In this document: positions 16,387-25,070 of the stretch, one piece after another
Numbering within the stretch: position 1 is the first letter of the stretch
Layout of the letters: every line of letters begins with the position of its first letter
DNA from: Bdellovibrio bacteriovorus
GTDB taxonomy: Bacteria > Bdellovibrionota > Bdellovibrionia > Bdellovibrionales > Bdellovibrionaceae
Direction: 5' to 3'
Assembly: GCF_001592735.1 (NCBI RefSeq)
Contig: NZ_LUKE01000006.1
Span: 124,001 to 188,000, forward strand
Length of the DNA stretch: 64,000 nucleotides
Position numbers and translations under genes: made by a program
The notes under the pieces: model-generated
The model's database searches: none
Told to the model about the DNA's origin: nothing
Seen by the model: the letters and a program-made list of their open reading frames with translations, nothing else

Positions 16387-17244
16387 TTAAAAAACATTTT
16401 TGCAGGATGGAACGATTTGGGTGAGGTCGTTAAATTTTTTAAAGTACCTTAGCCCCAGCAAAGCTTGCGAAGGCCCATCAAAGTGAATTTTGTCTTTAGG
16501 ATTTCCGGCAAGTCCTGCAGAATCGACAAACCCGGTTTTTTCAAGATTTTTTAAAGACCGATGCATCCCATTTACATAATGGTCTTTGATCAGGGAGTGA
16601 TCCATCCATTCACGGGACATTTCCCCGGCGATAAACACCGGTGTTTCGGCGTTGCGGTTGGTTAAATCTTTTTGAAAAGCGTGAACAACTTCTTGTAATT
16701 GACTTTGGTAAAGGACGCTGCGCGCTTTCCACTGAGGATCTGTGGCGGCAAGTTTAATGTCGGCCTCGCCCTGATGCCAAAGGATGCCAACGACTTTGTT
16801 TTCTAAACCAGGTTGCTGCAAAACTTTTTGCGCGGCTGAAATTAGCTGCTGGTAATAAGCTTTTTCTGAGTGCCATTCGGTGATGTTACTGCCACCCACC
16901 GCGCCGTTAATAATTAACAAGGCCCGACCTGGAGCCAGTGCTTTTTCAGAATAAATTTTTGCAAAAGGGAGAACGAATCCGCGAATTTTTCGAGGGTTGG
17001 TTTGCGCCGGGCTCTTAATGGGTTCTTGGGCGGGTTGATCAGCGATTTTTGAATTTTGCCAGTCCCATTGAAAAATCTTGTGATCTAAAGAGGGGGAGTC
17101 TGCGGCTTGTTCGCCAATGCCCCAGCCCGCCGCATTGGATTGGCCGCCAAGAACGAGGATATCATAGCCTTTAAATCCTTCTTCTGCCGACAGGGCAGGA
17201 AGGGTCAAGCAAAAATGAATGAGGATAACCAAGAGCCATCGCAT
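16387..17244 (-). CDS. Secreted SASA-domain (sialate O-acetylesterase-like) carbohydrate esterase
   Basis: A signal peptide (WLLVILIHFCLTLPALSA) is followed by the SGNH-type block I, ILVLGGQSNAAGWG, with the nucleophile Ser in GQSN. Next come GAVGGSNITEW and block V-like VGILWHQGEADI. These are hallmarks of the SASA/DUF303 or CE6 family, which removes acetyl groups from sugars. The C-terminal IHFDGPSQALLG carries the candidate catalytic His. It is likely exported to the periplasm or beyond, and could de-acetylate prey or own cell-wall glycans. The substrate is inferred only. Confidence 0.82.
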   Translation of the reverse strand: MRWLLVILIHFCLTLPALSAEEGFKGYDILVLGGQSNAAGWGIGEQAADSPSLDHKIFQWDWQNSKIADQPAQEPIKSPAQTNPRKIRGFVLPFAKIYSEKALAPGRALLIINGAVGGSNITEWHSEKAYYQQLISAAQKVLQQPGLENKVVGILWHQGEADIKLAATDPQWKARSVLYQSQLQEVVHAFQKDLTNRNAETPVFIAGEMSREWMDHSLIKDHYVNGMHRSLKNLEKTGFVDSAGLAGNPKDKIHFDGPSQALLGLRYFKKFNDLTQIVPSCKNVF

Positions 17245-17438
17245 TCGGAATTACCAAGCAGTTTTCGTGCTAGCGTGAGCCTAAAACAGGTTGCAGTAAG
17301 GGGTTTTTAGGGTGCACCAAAACTGACCAGAGTGCCTTTTTTTGGAGCGATGAGTAGGGCGTAGACAGATCTTCCTCGTGATTTCCAGCACTTAGGGCTG
17401 TTAAGTAGGGGCCTTTTCTTTGCAGACTTAGGTGGCAT

Positions 17439-18620
17439 ATGAAAAGCACGTTACGCAATACTATTTTATCCCTTATGTTTGTCTTGGCTTGGGTTCCGGC
17501 ATGGGCTCAGACCCTTGATGAATCTCTCACGGTCACGGAGGTTGAAGAAAAAGTCTTGGAGGTCCCGAAGCTTTCCGAGGAAGCAAAGGCCGATAAGATT
17601 TTGATTCGCGTTTCAGACGATCGCGTGTTTGAAGTCGACACTGTTCCCAATGTCGAAGAGATGAAAGCCGCTTTAGGTTTAATTCTTCCCGATAAAGTAA
17701 AAGCTGAAATCCTGGCTCGCGGGGGCGTGATTGAAGACGTCAACCCGATGGAAGCCTACGATCAAATGTCTGCTGAAGATAAAGCAAAATTCAAAGAAGC
17801 GCGTATGCATTTCTTAAGCAATGCCGCTCGGATTTTAACAAGTTCTCGCATGGTTTTAGGTGCGGGAAGCTTGGTGGGCGATGCGTTTAGTTTTGTAACC
17901 GTAAAAGTAAAAAAAGCTTTCGGTAAAGAAGTCGATCAAGGCGAAAAAGTACGTCGCACATTTTCGGAGCGCAGCTATCAGGCGGTTCAATCCGCTCTTA
18001 AGGGTATTGACTATAAATTATGGAATCAAGCGCCGATGGTTATTGATTCTAACGAATTCGGATTAAGCCTTTCATTGGGAATCGTTGCGGAAACCGGCGT
18101 GCTCAAAAAAGGTGGCGGCGGTGCTGAAGAAATTGGTATCAGCTTAGCCGTGAATAAGTCTAAGCGTGCTTTTGTATTTGAAATTTTCCATAACTCAGAG
18201 AGTTTTGATAACACTAAAGCCGCCATTTCTGTTTTGGGAGTGGTTGGTAAAGCGGGCATGACGATGGGTCACCGTGAGGACGCCAGAACTTTAAAGGGCA
18301 GCTCTTTTTATCCGCCAGCGGTCCCTGGATTTAGCACCACCTCGTCAGAGTTTTTCGCCGCCGGATTTAGCTCAAGCTTAGGTCTGCCGCCCCCTCCATT
18401 AGCGGATCTTATGACGTTTACGAACAAATTTGAGCGTCATGTCTGGATCCGCGTCACCGTGTCACCAATGGTCAAAGGCTTTGTCCGAGTCCAATTTGGT
18501 GATGTTCGCGGTTCAATGAAGCTTGTTGCAATGCGATTTGTTGACGTCTTCCACGCAATATCTGACAAAGTCGTTAAGTTGGCGGGAAAGAATCGTCGCT
18601 GCTCTGCAGTGTTCCAATAA
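17439..18620 (+). CDS. Secreted hypothetical protein (393 aa)
   Basis: A signal peptide (TILSLMFVLAWVPAWAQ) starts a secreted protein of about 370 mature residues. An acidic N-terminal region (residues 25-130) is followed by a hydrophobic, Gly-rich part, including ILTSSRMVLGAGSLVGDAF and VLKKGGGGAEEIGISLAV. The C-terminal region has repeated beta-strand-like segments (HVWIRVTVSPMVKGFVRVQ) and a final CSAVFQ. I do not recognise a family. The beta-rich C-terminus could sit in or against the outer membrane, but this is a guess. It precedes the tmk-holB-tatD operon by 50 bases. Confidence 0.68.
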   Translation: MKSTLRNTILSLMFVLAWVPAWAQTLDESLTVTEVEEKVLEVPKLSEEAKADKILIRVSDDRVFEVDTVPNVEEMKAALGLILPDKVKAEILARGGVIEDVNPMEAYDQMSAEDKAKFKEARMHFLSNAARILTSSRMVLGAGSLVGDAFSFVTVKVKKAFGKEVDQGEKVRRTFSERSYQAVQSALKGIDYKLWNQAPMVIDSNEFGLSLSLGIVAETGVLKKGGGGAEEIGISLAVNKSKRAFVFEIFHNSESFDNTKAAISVLGVVGKAGMTMGHREDARTLKGSSFYPPAVPGFSTTSSEFFAAGFSSSLGLPPPPLADLMTFTNKFERHVWIRVTVSPMVKGFVRVQFGDVRGSMKLVAMRFVDVFHAISDKVVKLAGKNRRCSAVFQ

Positions 18621-18670
18621 TCCGCTGACCTTCAGTCAGGTCCTAAACAGGGCCTAAATAAGGTGGCGGA

Positions 18671-19303
18671 ATGCGATTTATTGTATTTGAGGGCTTAGAC
18701 GGCTCTGGCAAAAGTTCACTGATGAAAGCTTTAGAGCAAGAGCTTGAAAAGCGTTCGGTGAAATTTATCCGCACTCGCGAGCCTGGTGGAACCCCGCTGG
18801 GTGATGAAATCAGAAATATGATCCTAAGAAAAGAAGGTCCGGCTCCGGTGTCTCGTGCGGAATTGCTTTTGTACGAAGCCAGTCGCGCCCAACTTGTAGA
18901 ACAAGTGATTCGTCCGGCATTGCAAAACAAAACCTGGGTTCTTTGTGATCGTTTTGCTGCCAGCTCTGTCGCCTTTCAAGGGGGCGGTCGCGGTATTTCT
19001 GAAAATGATGTTCATACTTTAAATAGTTTTGCGACCGGCGATTTGAAAGCAGATCTGACGGTTCTTTTAGATCTTTCCGTGGAAGAATCACGCCGTCGTC
19101 GTCAAGGGCGAGGTGAGGCTAACGGCGAATCTGAAGATCGCATTGAATCGGAAGCCGATAGCTTTCATGAAAAAGTTCGACAGAGCTTTTTAAAACAAGC
19201 GGCGGCCGAACCGAAAACCTGGTTGGTGCTGAATGCGCAGGAAACTCCAGCGCAGCTTTTTGAAAAGTTATTAGCCGCTGTTCAGCAAAGAGGACTTCTG
19301 TAA
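18671..19303 (+). CDS. tmk: Thymidylate kinase
   Basis: The P-loop FEGLDGSGKSS is followed by the TMP-binding TREPGGTPLGDEIR, the DRFAASSVAFQGGGRGI motif and a lid region (SRRRRQGRGEANGES). These are all characteristic of Tmk, which converts dTMP to dTDP for DNA synthesis. Its 210 residues are standard. It is directly followed by holB (stop TAA then GTG with no gap) and tatD, a gene order common in bacteria. ATG 18671 is preceded by AAGGTGG. Confidence 0.95.
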   Translation: MRFIVFEGLDGSGKSSLMKALEQELEKRSVKFIRTREPGGTPLGDEIRNMILRKEGPAPVSRAELLLYEASRAQLVEQVIRPALQNKTWVLCDRFAASSVAFQGGGRGISENDVHTLNSFATGDLKADLTVLLDLSVEESRRRRQGRGEANGESEDRIESEADSFHEKVRQSFLKQAAAEPKTWLVLNAQETPAQLFEKLLAAVQQRGLL

Positions 19304-20251
19304 GTGGCACGGCTGCTAGATTTTATTTTAGGTCATCAAGAGATCATCACGAAGCTTGTCAGTTCGTTTGAACAAGGCAAGCCCGGGCAGACCTATTTAT
19401 TCGTCGGTCCTTCAGGGATCGGTAAAAAGATGACCGCGATGGGTTTAGCGCAAGCTTTGATGTGTCCGCAAAGTCGTCGCGGCTGTGGCAAGTGTCCATC
19501 GTGTTTTCGCGTGGCTCAAGGCACTCATGAAGGCTTAAAAATAGTTTCGCCTAGTGGGACGAACATCAAAATGGAGCAAGCTAAAGAAGTTTTAGACTTC
19601 TTAAGTTTGCGAAGTCTGAGTGGCAACCGTGTGATCATCATTGATCAAGCTCAATCTTTAAATCCCCAGGCGGCCAATGCCCTTTTAAAAACTTTGGAAG
19701 AACCACCGGAAGGTACTTTCTTCTTTTTGATTTCCCCGAGTGTGGCGGGGTTGTTACCGACCATCCGGTCGCGCTCTCGCGTCGTGCAGTTTAAGCCTTT
19801 AAAGGCCGAGGATCTTTCTAAAAAGTCCAAAGCTCCGGCGTGGGCCCTGAATGCGGCGGGAGGCAGTTTTGAAAAACTAGCGCAATTGCAAGAGGGTCCG
19901 GAGCAAGAGGTGCGTCAAAAAGCGATTGAGCTTTTGACGGTGTTTTTAAATGACCAAGATTTCTTGTTAAGTGAACTGTGGCGTTCCGAATTCAAAGACC
20001 GTGCACAAGGAGCTCGCATTGTTAGTTATTGGGCAGGATTCATGAAAGATGCCGTTTATCTGCAAGAAGGTCAAAAGACACAAATCGTGAACTTGGATCA
20101 GCCCAGCCTTATTAAGACTTTGGCCGAAAACAGTCGTGAGTTTTTATTAAATCTGATTCAAAAGACCCTGCAAGTCGAGCAATCCTTGTTAGCCCATCGT
20201 GATGCCCAGCTGGTGATGGAGGAATTTTACATCACCTCTCGACCTCAATAA
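19304..20251 (+). CDS. holB: DNA polymerase III subunit delta'
   Basis: The AAA+ clamp-loader fold is shown by a P-loop-like SGIGKKMTAM, the zinc-binding Cys cluster CGKCPSC with an upstream Cys, VIIIDQAQSLN (Walker B-like) and ANALLKTLEEPPEG. The sensor-1/SRC-like region is PTIRSRSRVVQF. These identify delta' (HolB/DnaX-like) of the clamp loader. The start is GTG 19304, immediately after the tmk stop. At 315 residues the length is usual. It acts with DnaX and delta in the cytoplasm to load the beta clamp. Confidence 0.9.
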   Translation: MARLLDFILGHQEIITKLVSSFEQGKPGQTYLFVGPSGIGKKMTAMGLAQALMCPQSRRGCGKCPSCFRVAQGTHEGLKIVSPSGTNIKMEQAKEVLDFLSLRSLSGNRVIIIDQAQSLNPQAANALLKTLEEPPEGTFFFLISPSVAGLLPTIRSRSRVVQFKPLKAEDLSKKSKAPAWALNAAGGSFEKLAQLQEGPEQEVRQKAIELLTVFLNDQDFLLSELWRSEFKDRAQGARIVSYWAGFMKDAVYLQEGQKTQIVNLDQPSLIKTLAENSREFLLNLIQKTLQVEQSLLAHRDAQLVMEEFYITSRPQ

Positions 20252-20274
20252 AAGTTCCGTGTAAGCTGTCTTAC

Positions 20275-21048
20275 ATGGAATGGATCGATATACACGCACA
20301 TTTAAATATGCTCGAAGAGGGCGTTGAAGCCGCAATTCATAACGCTCAATCGGTGGGGGTTAAAAAAATCATCACCATTGGGACGGATCCTGGCGATCAT
20401 CCTTTGGTTTTAGATATTGCCCGCAAATATTATCCCGACGTGTATTGCACGTTGGGTGTCCATCCCCATGACGGAAAAGTTTATACCGAAGACGTCGGAA
20501 AATTTATCGAGATGCACGCCACAGATCGCGAGGTCGTCGCCGTCGGTGAAATCGGTTTAGATTATTACTACAATCAGTCTCCGGTCGAGGATCAAAAACA
20601 TGCCTTCCGTGCCCAGCTCGAAATTGCCAAGCTCACCGGTTTGCCAGTCGAAATTCACACTCGTGATGCCGAAGCGGATACGATTGAAATTCTTAAGGAA
20701 TTCAAAGGCGATGTGCGCGGGGTGATTCACTGTTTCACCGGTACGGAATGGTTAGCCAAAGAAGCTTTAGACGTTGGGTTTAATATTTCCATCAGCGGTG
20801 TTGTGACCTTTAAGAATGCCGACAGTCTGCGAGATACAGTGAAAATGTTGCCGGTGGATCGCATTCATGTCGAAACGGACGCGCCATTCTTAGCCCCCAT
20901 ACCCATGCGCGGTAAAAAAAATACGCCCGCTTATGTGTTGCATACGGCAGAGTTTGTGGCGAATTTAAAAGGACTTTCCATTGAGACTCTGTGTGAGCAA
21001 ACCAAGAAAAATGCTTTAGATATGTTTCCGAAAGTTCAGTGGAACTAA
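20275..21048 (+). CDS. tatD: TatD-family deoxyribonuclease
   Basis: The TIM-barrel metal-dependent hydrolase signatures are all present. They are WIDIHAHLN at the start, GEIGLDYYYNQSP, PVEIHTRDA, GVIHCFTG, and HVETDAPFLAPIPMRGKKN, with the terminal Asp ligand in ETDAP. TatD enzymes are 3'-5' exonucleases or DNA-repair hydrolases. The length of 257 residues is normal. It completes the tmk-holB-tatD cluster, 23 bases after holB. No ribosome site is evident before ATG 20275. Confidence 0.92.
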   Translation: MEWIDIHAHLNMLEEGVEAAIHNAQSVGVKKIITIGTDPGDHPLVLDIARKYYPDVYCTLGVHPHDGKVYTEDVGKFIEMHATDREVVAVGEIGLDYYYNQSPVEDQKHAFRAQLEIAKLTGLPVEIHTRDAEADTIEILKEFKGDVRGVIHCFTGTEWLAKEALDVGFNISISGVVTFKNADSLRDTVKMLPVDRIHVETDAPFLAPIPMRGKKNTPAYVLHTAEFVANLKGLSIETLCEQTKKNALDMFPKVQWN

Positions 21049-21131
21049 GCAAGTGATTAAACTTCTGTAATAGTGGTCAACTTTACTTACGGGTTGTGTA
21101 CATGAGGCCCCTTAAGTAGTATCCCTGCGGC

Positions 21132-23753
21132 ATGTCAGTTTTGAGTTTAGGGAAATCAGTTAAACATTATTTTAACTACCGGCGGCGCTTTGAGAGCATC
21201 CCGGGATTTACCGAGTTTTACAATACGGAAAATCAAAAATTTTCGATCAATGCTGTCCGCACCCTTTGCAGTTTAGGGGTGGTTCTTTACTCTGCGGTCG
21301 GTATCTTAGACTACACGGTCTTTACTGAACACTTCCCACTTTTTATATCCTTGCGAATCGTTTTTGCGCTGGTGACCGGAACCTCACTTCTTTTGACTTT
21401 TACAAAATGGGGGAAAGCTCACGCCCTGCATTTGGTTTTCGTTAGCGCGTTGTTTGGCGAACTGTTAATTTCTTTTATGATATCGCAGTTAAGTGGTTGG
21501 AGCAGTTTGTATTTCGTGGGGAATATTTTAATCACCAACGCCGTGACAATGTTTATTCCGTGGCGGCCCCGGGTCAACGCGCTTTACTGTGCACTTTCTT
21601 TATTGGGATACATTTGCATTGTAGGTTTTTATCATCCATTCGCCATCGAAATGGCGATCCCGGTGACTTTTATGTTCGCCAATAATATCAATTCTTTTTT
21701 TTCAAGTCTTGCCAGTGAAAGTGGCCGAATGTCGCAATGGGCTTCTGTTTTAAAAATTGAGCGCCAGCATGAAGAGCTCATCCGCCTTAATGAAACTAAA
21801 GAAAGATTTTTTGCTAATATCAGCCACGAACTGCGCACGCCGTTGACGTTAGTCATCAGCCCGCTGGGGGCTTTGGCAAAAAGGGGTGGGGGCTGGGTGT
21901 CCCAAGAACTAGTGGCTTCGATGGTGTCAAATGCGCAAAGACTTTTGCGTCAAGTGAACTCACTTTTAGATTTAGGTAAAATTGACTCTCAGGAAATGAA
22001 AATCCATCTTGAGGTGGGAAACCTTAAAGATCTTTTGGTGGATCTTCATCGCGCGAGCGTCCCCGGGGCGTATGAACGTGGGATTAATATTGAAATTCAA
22101 ACGCCCCCAGCGATTGCGAACTCAAAATTCGATTTTGAAAAAGTTGAAACCATTTTGGCCAACTTGATTTCCAATGCGATTAAATTTACGCCCCCGCGAG
22201 GGCACATTGTTTTATCTTGTGAACTAAAAAACAATGGTTACGCCCGACTTTCGGTGCGCGACACTGGGCCAGGTATTCCGTTAGAAGAACAGGAAAAAGT
22301 GTTTGAGCGCTTCCACCAAGTGGAAGGCGCAAATAAAGAGGCTAGCAAGGGAACGGGGCTGGGTCTTTCTGTCGCGAAAGAACTTATCGAACTTCATAAC
22401 GGGAAAATTTGGTTTGAAAGCGTGCCTAAGCAAGGAACGACATTTTTCGTGGAAATTCCTTTCTTAGAAACGAAAGAGCCGGTGGCTGATGCCTTTAGTC
22501 GCGAGGAATTGCGTGTCACCTTGTTAAGCGATATTGCCCGCGGTGAAGCCGCCTCTGAAATAATTCTGACAGAAGAAAACAAGCGTCGCATGCAACAACG
22601 TCGTAAAGATAAGCCGGTGGTTTTATATGTCGATGACAGTGGTGATTTACGTCGTTATGTCGATAGTATCTTAAGCGGATATTACACGGTCCTATTGGCC
22701 GAAGATGGAGAGCGTGGGCTGGCAGAGGCGGTGACTTATCATCCGGATCTAATTCTTTGTGATGTGATGATGCCGAAAATGGACGGCTTTGAAATGTGCA
22801 AAAGAGTTCGTGAAGACGCGACTCTGAAGTCGACACCGTTGGTGTTATTAACAGCGAACTCTTCACTGGATGCAAAAATCGAGGGCCTAGAAGGTGGCGC
22901 GGATGATTATTTAAACAAACCATTTTCTGAGCGAGAGCTTTTGGTGCGTCTTAAGAACTTGATTTCTTTACAAGAAAAAAGTCGCGAACTAAAACAGCAA
23001 ATGGAAGCCGCAAAACGCTTGCAGATGATGCTCTTACCGCCGTTAACGCAAACTCTTCAGGGTGTTAAAATCGAAGCGATTTATCGGGCGAGCAATAACT
23101 TATCGGCCAACTTTTTTGATACCGTAGCGATAGGAAAGTGGATCTATGTTTACTTAGCGGAAGTCGCCGGACGCGGCCTGGCCGCCGCGCAAGTGACTTA
23201 TTTGGTTCGCGAGATATTTAAAAATACTTTGATCGAAGAAATGGACCTCGATGTTTTGTTTGATCGTGTTCGCCGTGCCTATGTCGCTCGTTTCCCCGAG
23301 TTTGATTTGAATTTGCAGATGATGCGAATGAACTCTCTCAATGGCGAGGTAGAATATTTAAGAACAAATGCGGCGAAACCGGCATTATTAAATGAAAAAT
23401 GTGAAATTCAAGAGGTCGAAGTGCCCCAGACGCCGGCGATTTCTCCGTTGTCCAGTCCAAGCAAATATAAGACCGGTGAGGTGATTCGCTTTAAACTGGC
23501 TCGCAACACGAAGCTTTATTCTTACTCAGAGGGGGCGTATCACTTTAAACTTTCGTCGCAACGGGAATTTGGCCATGGTCGGCTTTTAAGAACTTTTGCG
23601 GGCACGCATATTTTAGAATGGCCAGAAGGTCTGACCGAAACTTTGCAATCTGAAAATGATGGCCAAGACAGCTTCAGTGAGGACATCACGATCTTGCGTA
23701 TTAGTTTTCAGGACAGCACCTGGAGTGCTGCCGCCAGCGTTCCCTTTCGTTAG
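21132..23753 (+). CDS. Hybrid histidine kinase fused to receiver and SpoIIE/PP2C-like domain
   Basis: Domains in order: about five or six membrane segments (residues 35-195), a HisKA domain with NISHELRTPL (His232), and an HATPase (N-box NLISNAIKF, G boxes DTGPGIP and GTGLGLSVAKEL). Next comes a receiver (phospho-acceptor Asp544 in LCDVMMPKMDG, conserved Lys in LNKPF), a coiled linker, and a C-terminal domain shaped like SpoIIE/PP2C phosphatases. In the last domain the usual metal-binding pattern is altered: NFFD replaces GDYYD (only Asp663 remains) and EVAGRGLAA replaces DVSGHG (Glu677). The ending EDITILRI replaces DDITL. The phosphatase may be weak or inactive. A receiver driving a PP2C-like output is typical of RsbU-like switches, so the fusion may join sensing and output in one chain. 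Confidence 0.88.
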   Translation: MSVLSLGKSVKHYFNYRRRFESIPGFTEFYNTENQKFSINAVRTLCSLGVVLYSAVGILDYTVFTEHFPLFISLRIVFALVTGTSLLLTFTKWGKAHALHLVFVSALFGELLISFMISQLSGWSSLYFVGNILITNAVTMFIPWRPRVNALYCALSLLGYICIVGFYHPFAIEMAIPVTFMFANNINSFFSSLASESGRMSQWASVLKIERQHEELIRLNETKERFFANISHELRTPLTLVISPLGALAKRGGGWVSQELVASMVSNAQRLLRQVNSLLDLGKIDSQEMKIHLEVGNLKDLLVDLHRASVPGAYERGINIEIQTPPAIANSKFDFEKVETILANLISNAIKFTPPRGHIVLSCELKNNGYARLSVRDTGPGIPLEEQEKVFERFHQVEGANKEASKGTGLGLSVAKELIELHNGKIWFESVPKQGTTFFVEIPFLETKEPVADAFSREELRVTLLSDIARGEAASEIILTEENKRRMQQRRKDKPVVLYVDDSGDLRRYVDSILSGYYTVLLAEDGERGLAEAVTYHPDLILCDVMMPKMDGFEMCKRVREDATLKSTPLVLLTANSSLDAKIEGLEGGADDYLNKPFSERELLVRLKNLISLQEKSRELKQQMEAAKRLQMMLLPPLTQTLQGVKIEAIYRASNNLSANFFDTVAIGKWIYVYLAEVAGRGLAAAQVTYLVREIFKNTLIEEMDLDVLFDRVRRAYVARFPEFDLNLQMMRMNSLNGEVEYLRTNAAKPALLNEKCEIQEVEVPQTPAISPLSSPSKYKTGEVIRFKLARNTKLYSYSEGAYHFKLSSQREFGHGRLLRTFAGTHILEWPEGLTETLQSENDGQDSFSEDITILRISFQDSTWSAAASVPFR

Positions 23754-23886
23754 GCTCAAAAATGGGGGACTGTCTAAGTTTGAGACAGCTCTGATGATCT
23801 GTAATCCCGTATAGACGTTATGGGCCTTTAGATTTCGGGCACGAAGTTTGGAAGTATTCTGGCGGATTAAAACCCCAGGAGATTTT

Positions 23887-25053
23887 ATGAAGCGTTCCTT
23901 ACTCGCGGGTAGTTTATTTGTCATCACTTTGGCGCAAAGCCTGGCACTCGCCCAATTGGTGGATCTTCCGGATCCAGGTGGCGATACCGGCGGTCAGACC
24001 CAAGTGACTCCTCACAATCAGGCAACACCGCAAACGCAAACTCAGTATGCGGGTATTTTGCGGGTGGGGTCGATTTCGCGTAAAACCGGCGGGACCTTAT
24101 ATAAGGTTGATTTTGCGACGGCCGTTCGCTTGCAGCGCTTGGATGTTCGCGTTTCTTCAAATCGGGTTAAGATTTACTCTGCAACCCTTGTGACCACTTC
24201 AGGTAATAAAATTTCTGTTCGTCAGTTAAGCACGTCGGCGGTGTTAGAAACCAATGCCGTGGTGAATTCAGAAAATATCACGCTGAATGAAAACGTGGCT
24301 TCGATTGAGATTCTGATGGAAGCCTATGGTGGCGAAGCTGACGTGATTTTGACGGCGCTGGCCTCTTCAGATGTGCCCAAGATGTCTTTGCGCCAGGAAG
24401 TGAAGCCCCAAACTCCCGTCGTGGTTACGCCGACGATGCCAGAAGATTCCTATAATCCCGACACCTATGAGCCTGAAGATCCGACCGTGAATGATTCCTA
24501 CAGTCCTGGTAACGGCAGCGTTATCTATTACGGAAGTGCGAAATTCAGACCGGGCATGAGAGTTTTACTGGCTTGTGACCGCAAATGTTCTTACATCCAG
24601 TGGGTGACGACGGTGGTGCAAAATTTAGGGCGCGGTTATATTTTGATCGAGGGCGGACGTACCGTGTCTGCGAATGATTTGTCGGCCGCGACTCAATGTT
24701 ACGGATCTTTCTGTGTGAATGATCGTGTTTCCTCTGACGGTTATGAGGGCGTGATCTCGATGATATTTGAAAATGGAACGGCGGCGGTTCGCCGAGTTGT
24801 GGACGGCTATGAGTTCTTGGAAGAGGTGGGATATTTAACAAAGCTTAGTAGATATGAGCCCGCGCCGATCCCACAAGTGCAATTTCAACAATGCACCAGC
24901 AATAATGAATTTTGTACTGGGGATACGGTCCGCTATCGTGGTATCACGGTGAAAATTACGGATATCTATCGCAATGGCCAAGCACGCGTGCGCAATCCGT
25001 TGAACGGGCAGACCGCACTTGTTTTCATCCGCGAACTTATTTTCGTAAGATAA
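23887..25053 (+). CDS. Secreted protein: beta-rich domain plus SH3-like Cys repeats (paralogue 1)
   Basis: ATG 23887 follows AGGAG (23877-23881) and opens a signal peptide (LAGSLFVITLAQSLALAQ). Residues about 45-160 form a beta-rich domain. It begins GILRVGSISRKTGGTLY and includes LDVRVSSNRVKIYSATLV and ends GGEADVILTALASSDVPK. The same domain occurs in the next two genes. After a Pro/Asp/Thr linker, residues 205-388 carry about three SH3-like beta repeats. These are marked by paired Cys (CYGSFCVNDRV, CTSNNEFCTGDTV) and NG-A-V motifs (NGTAAVRRV, NGQARVR). No named function is recognised. It is probably exported, and either cell-wall associated or released. Confidence 0.8.
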   Translation: MKRSLLAGSLFVITLAQSLALAQLVDLPDPGGDTGGQTQVTPHNQATPQTQTQYAGILRVGSISRKTGGTLYKVDFATAVRLQRLDVRVSSNRVKIYSATLVTTSGNKISVRQLSTSAVLETNAVVNSENITLNENVASIEILMEAYGGEADVILTALASSDVPKMSLRQEVKPQTPVVVTPTMPEDSYNPDTYEPEDPTVNDSYSPGNGSVIYYGSAKFRPGMRVLLACDRKCSYIQWVTTVVQNLGRGYILIEGGRTVSANDLSAATQCYGSFCVNDRVSSDGYEGVISMIFENGTAAVRRVVDGYEFLEEVGYLTKLSRYEPAPIPQVQFQQCTSNNEFCTGDTVRYRGITVKITDIYRNGQARVRNPLNGQTALVFIRELIFVR

Positions 25054-25070
25054 TTTGGAGATAGCGGTTC

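Noticed and set aside
23770-23788. CTGTCT...AGACAG hairpin as operator or terminator after the hybrid kinase
   Set aside because: It has a short 6-bp stem without a T-run or clear promoter context.
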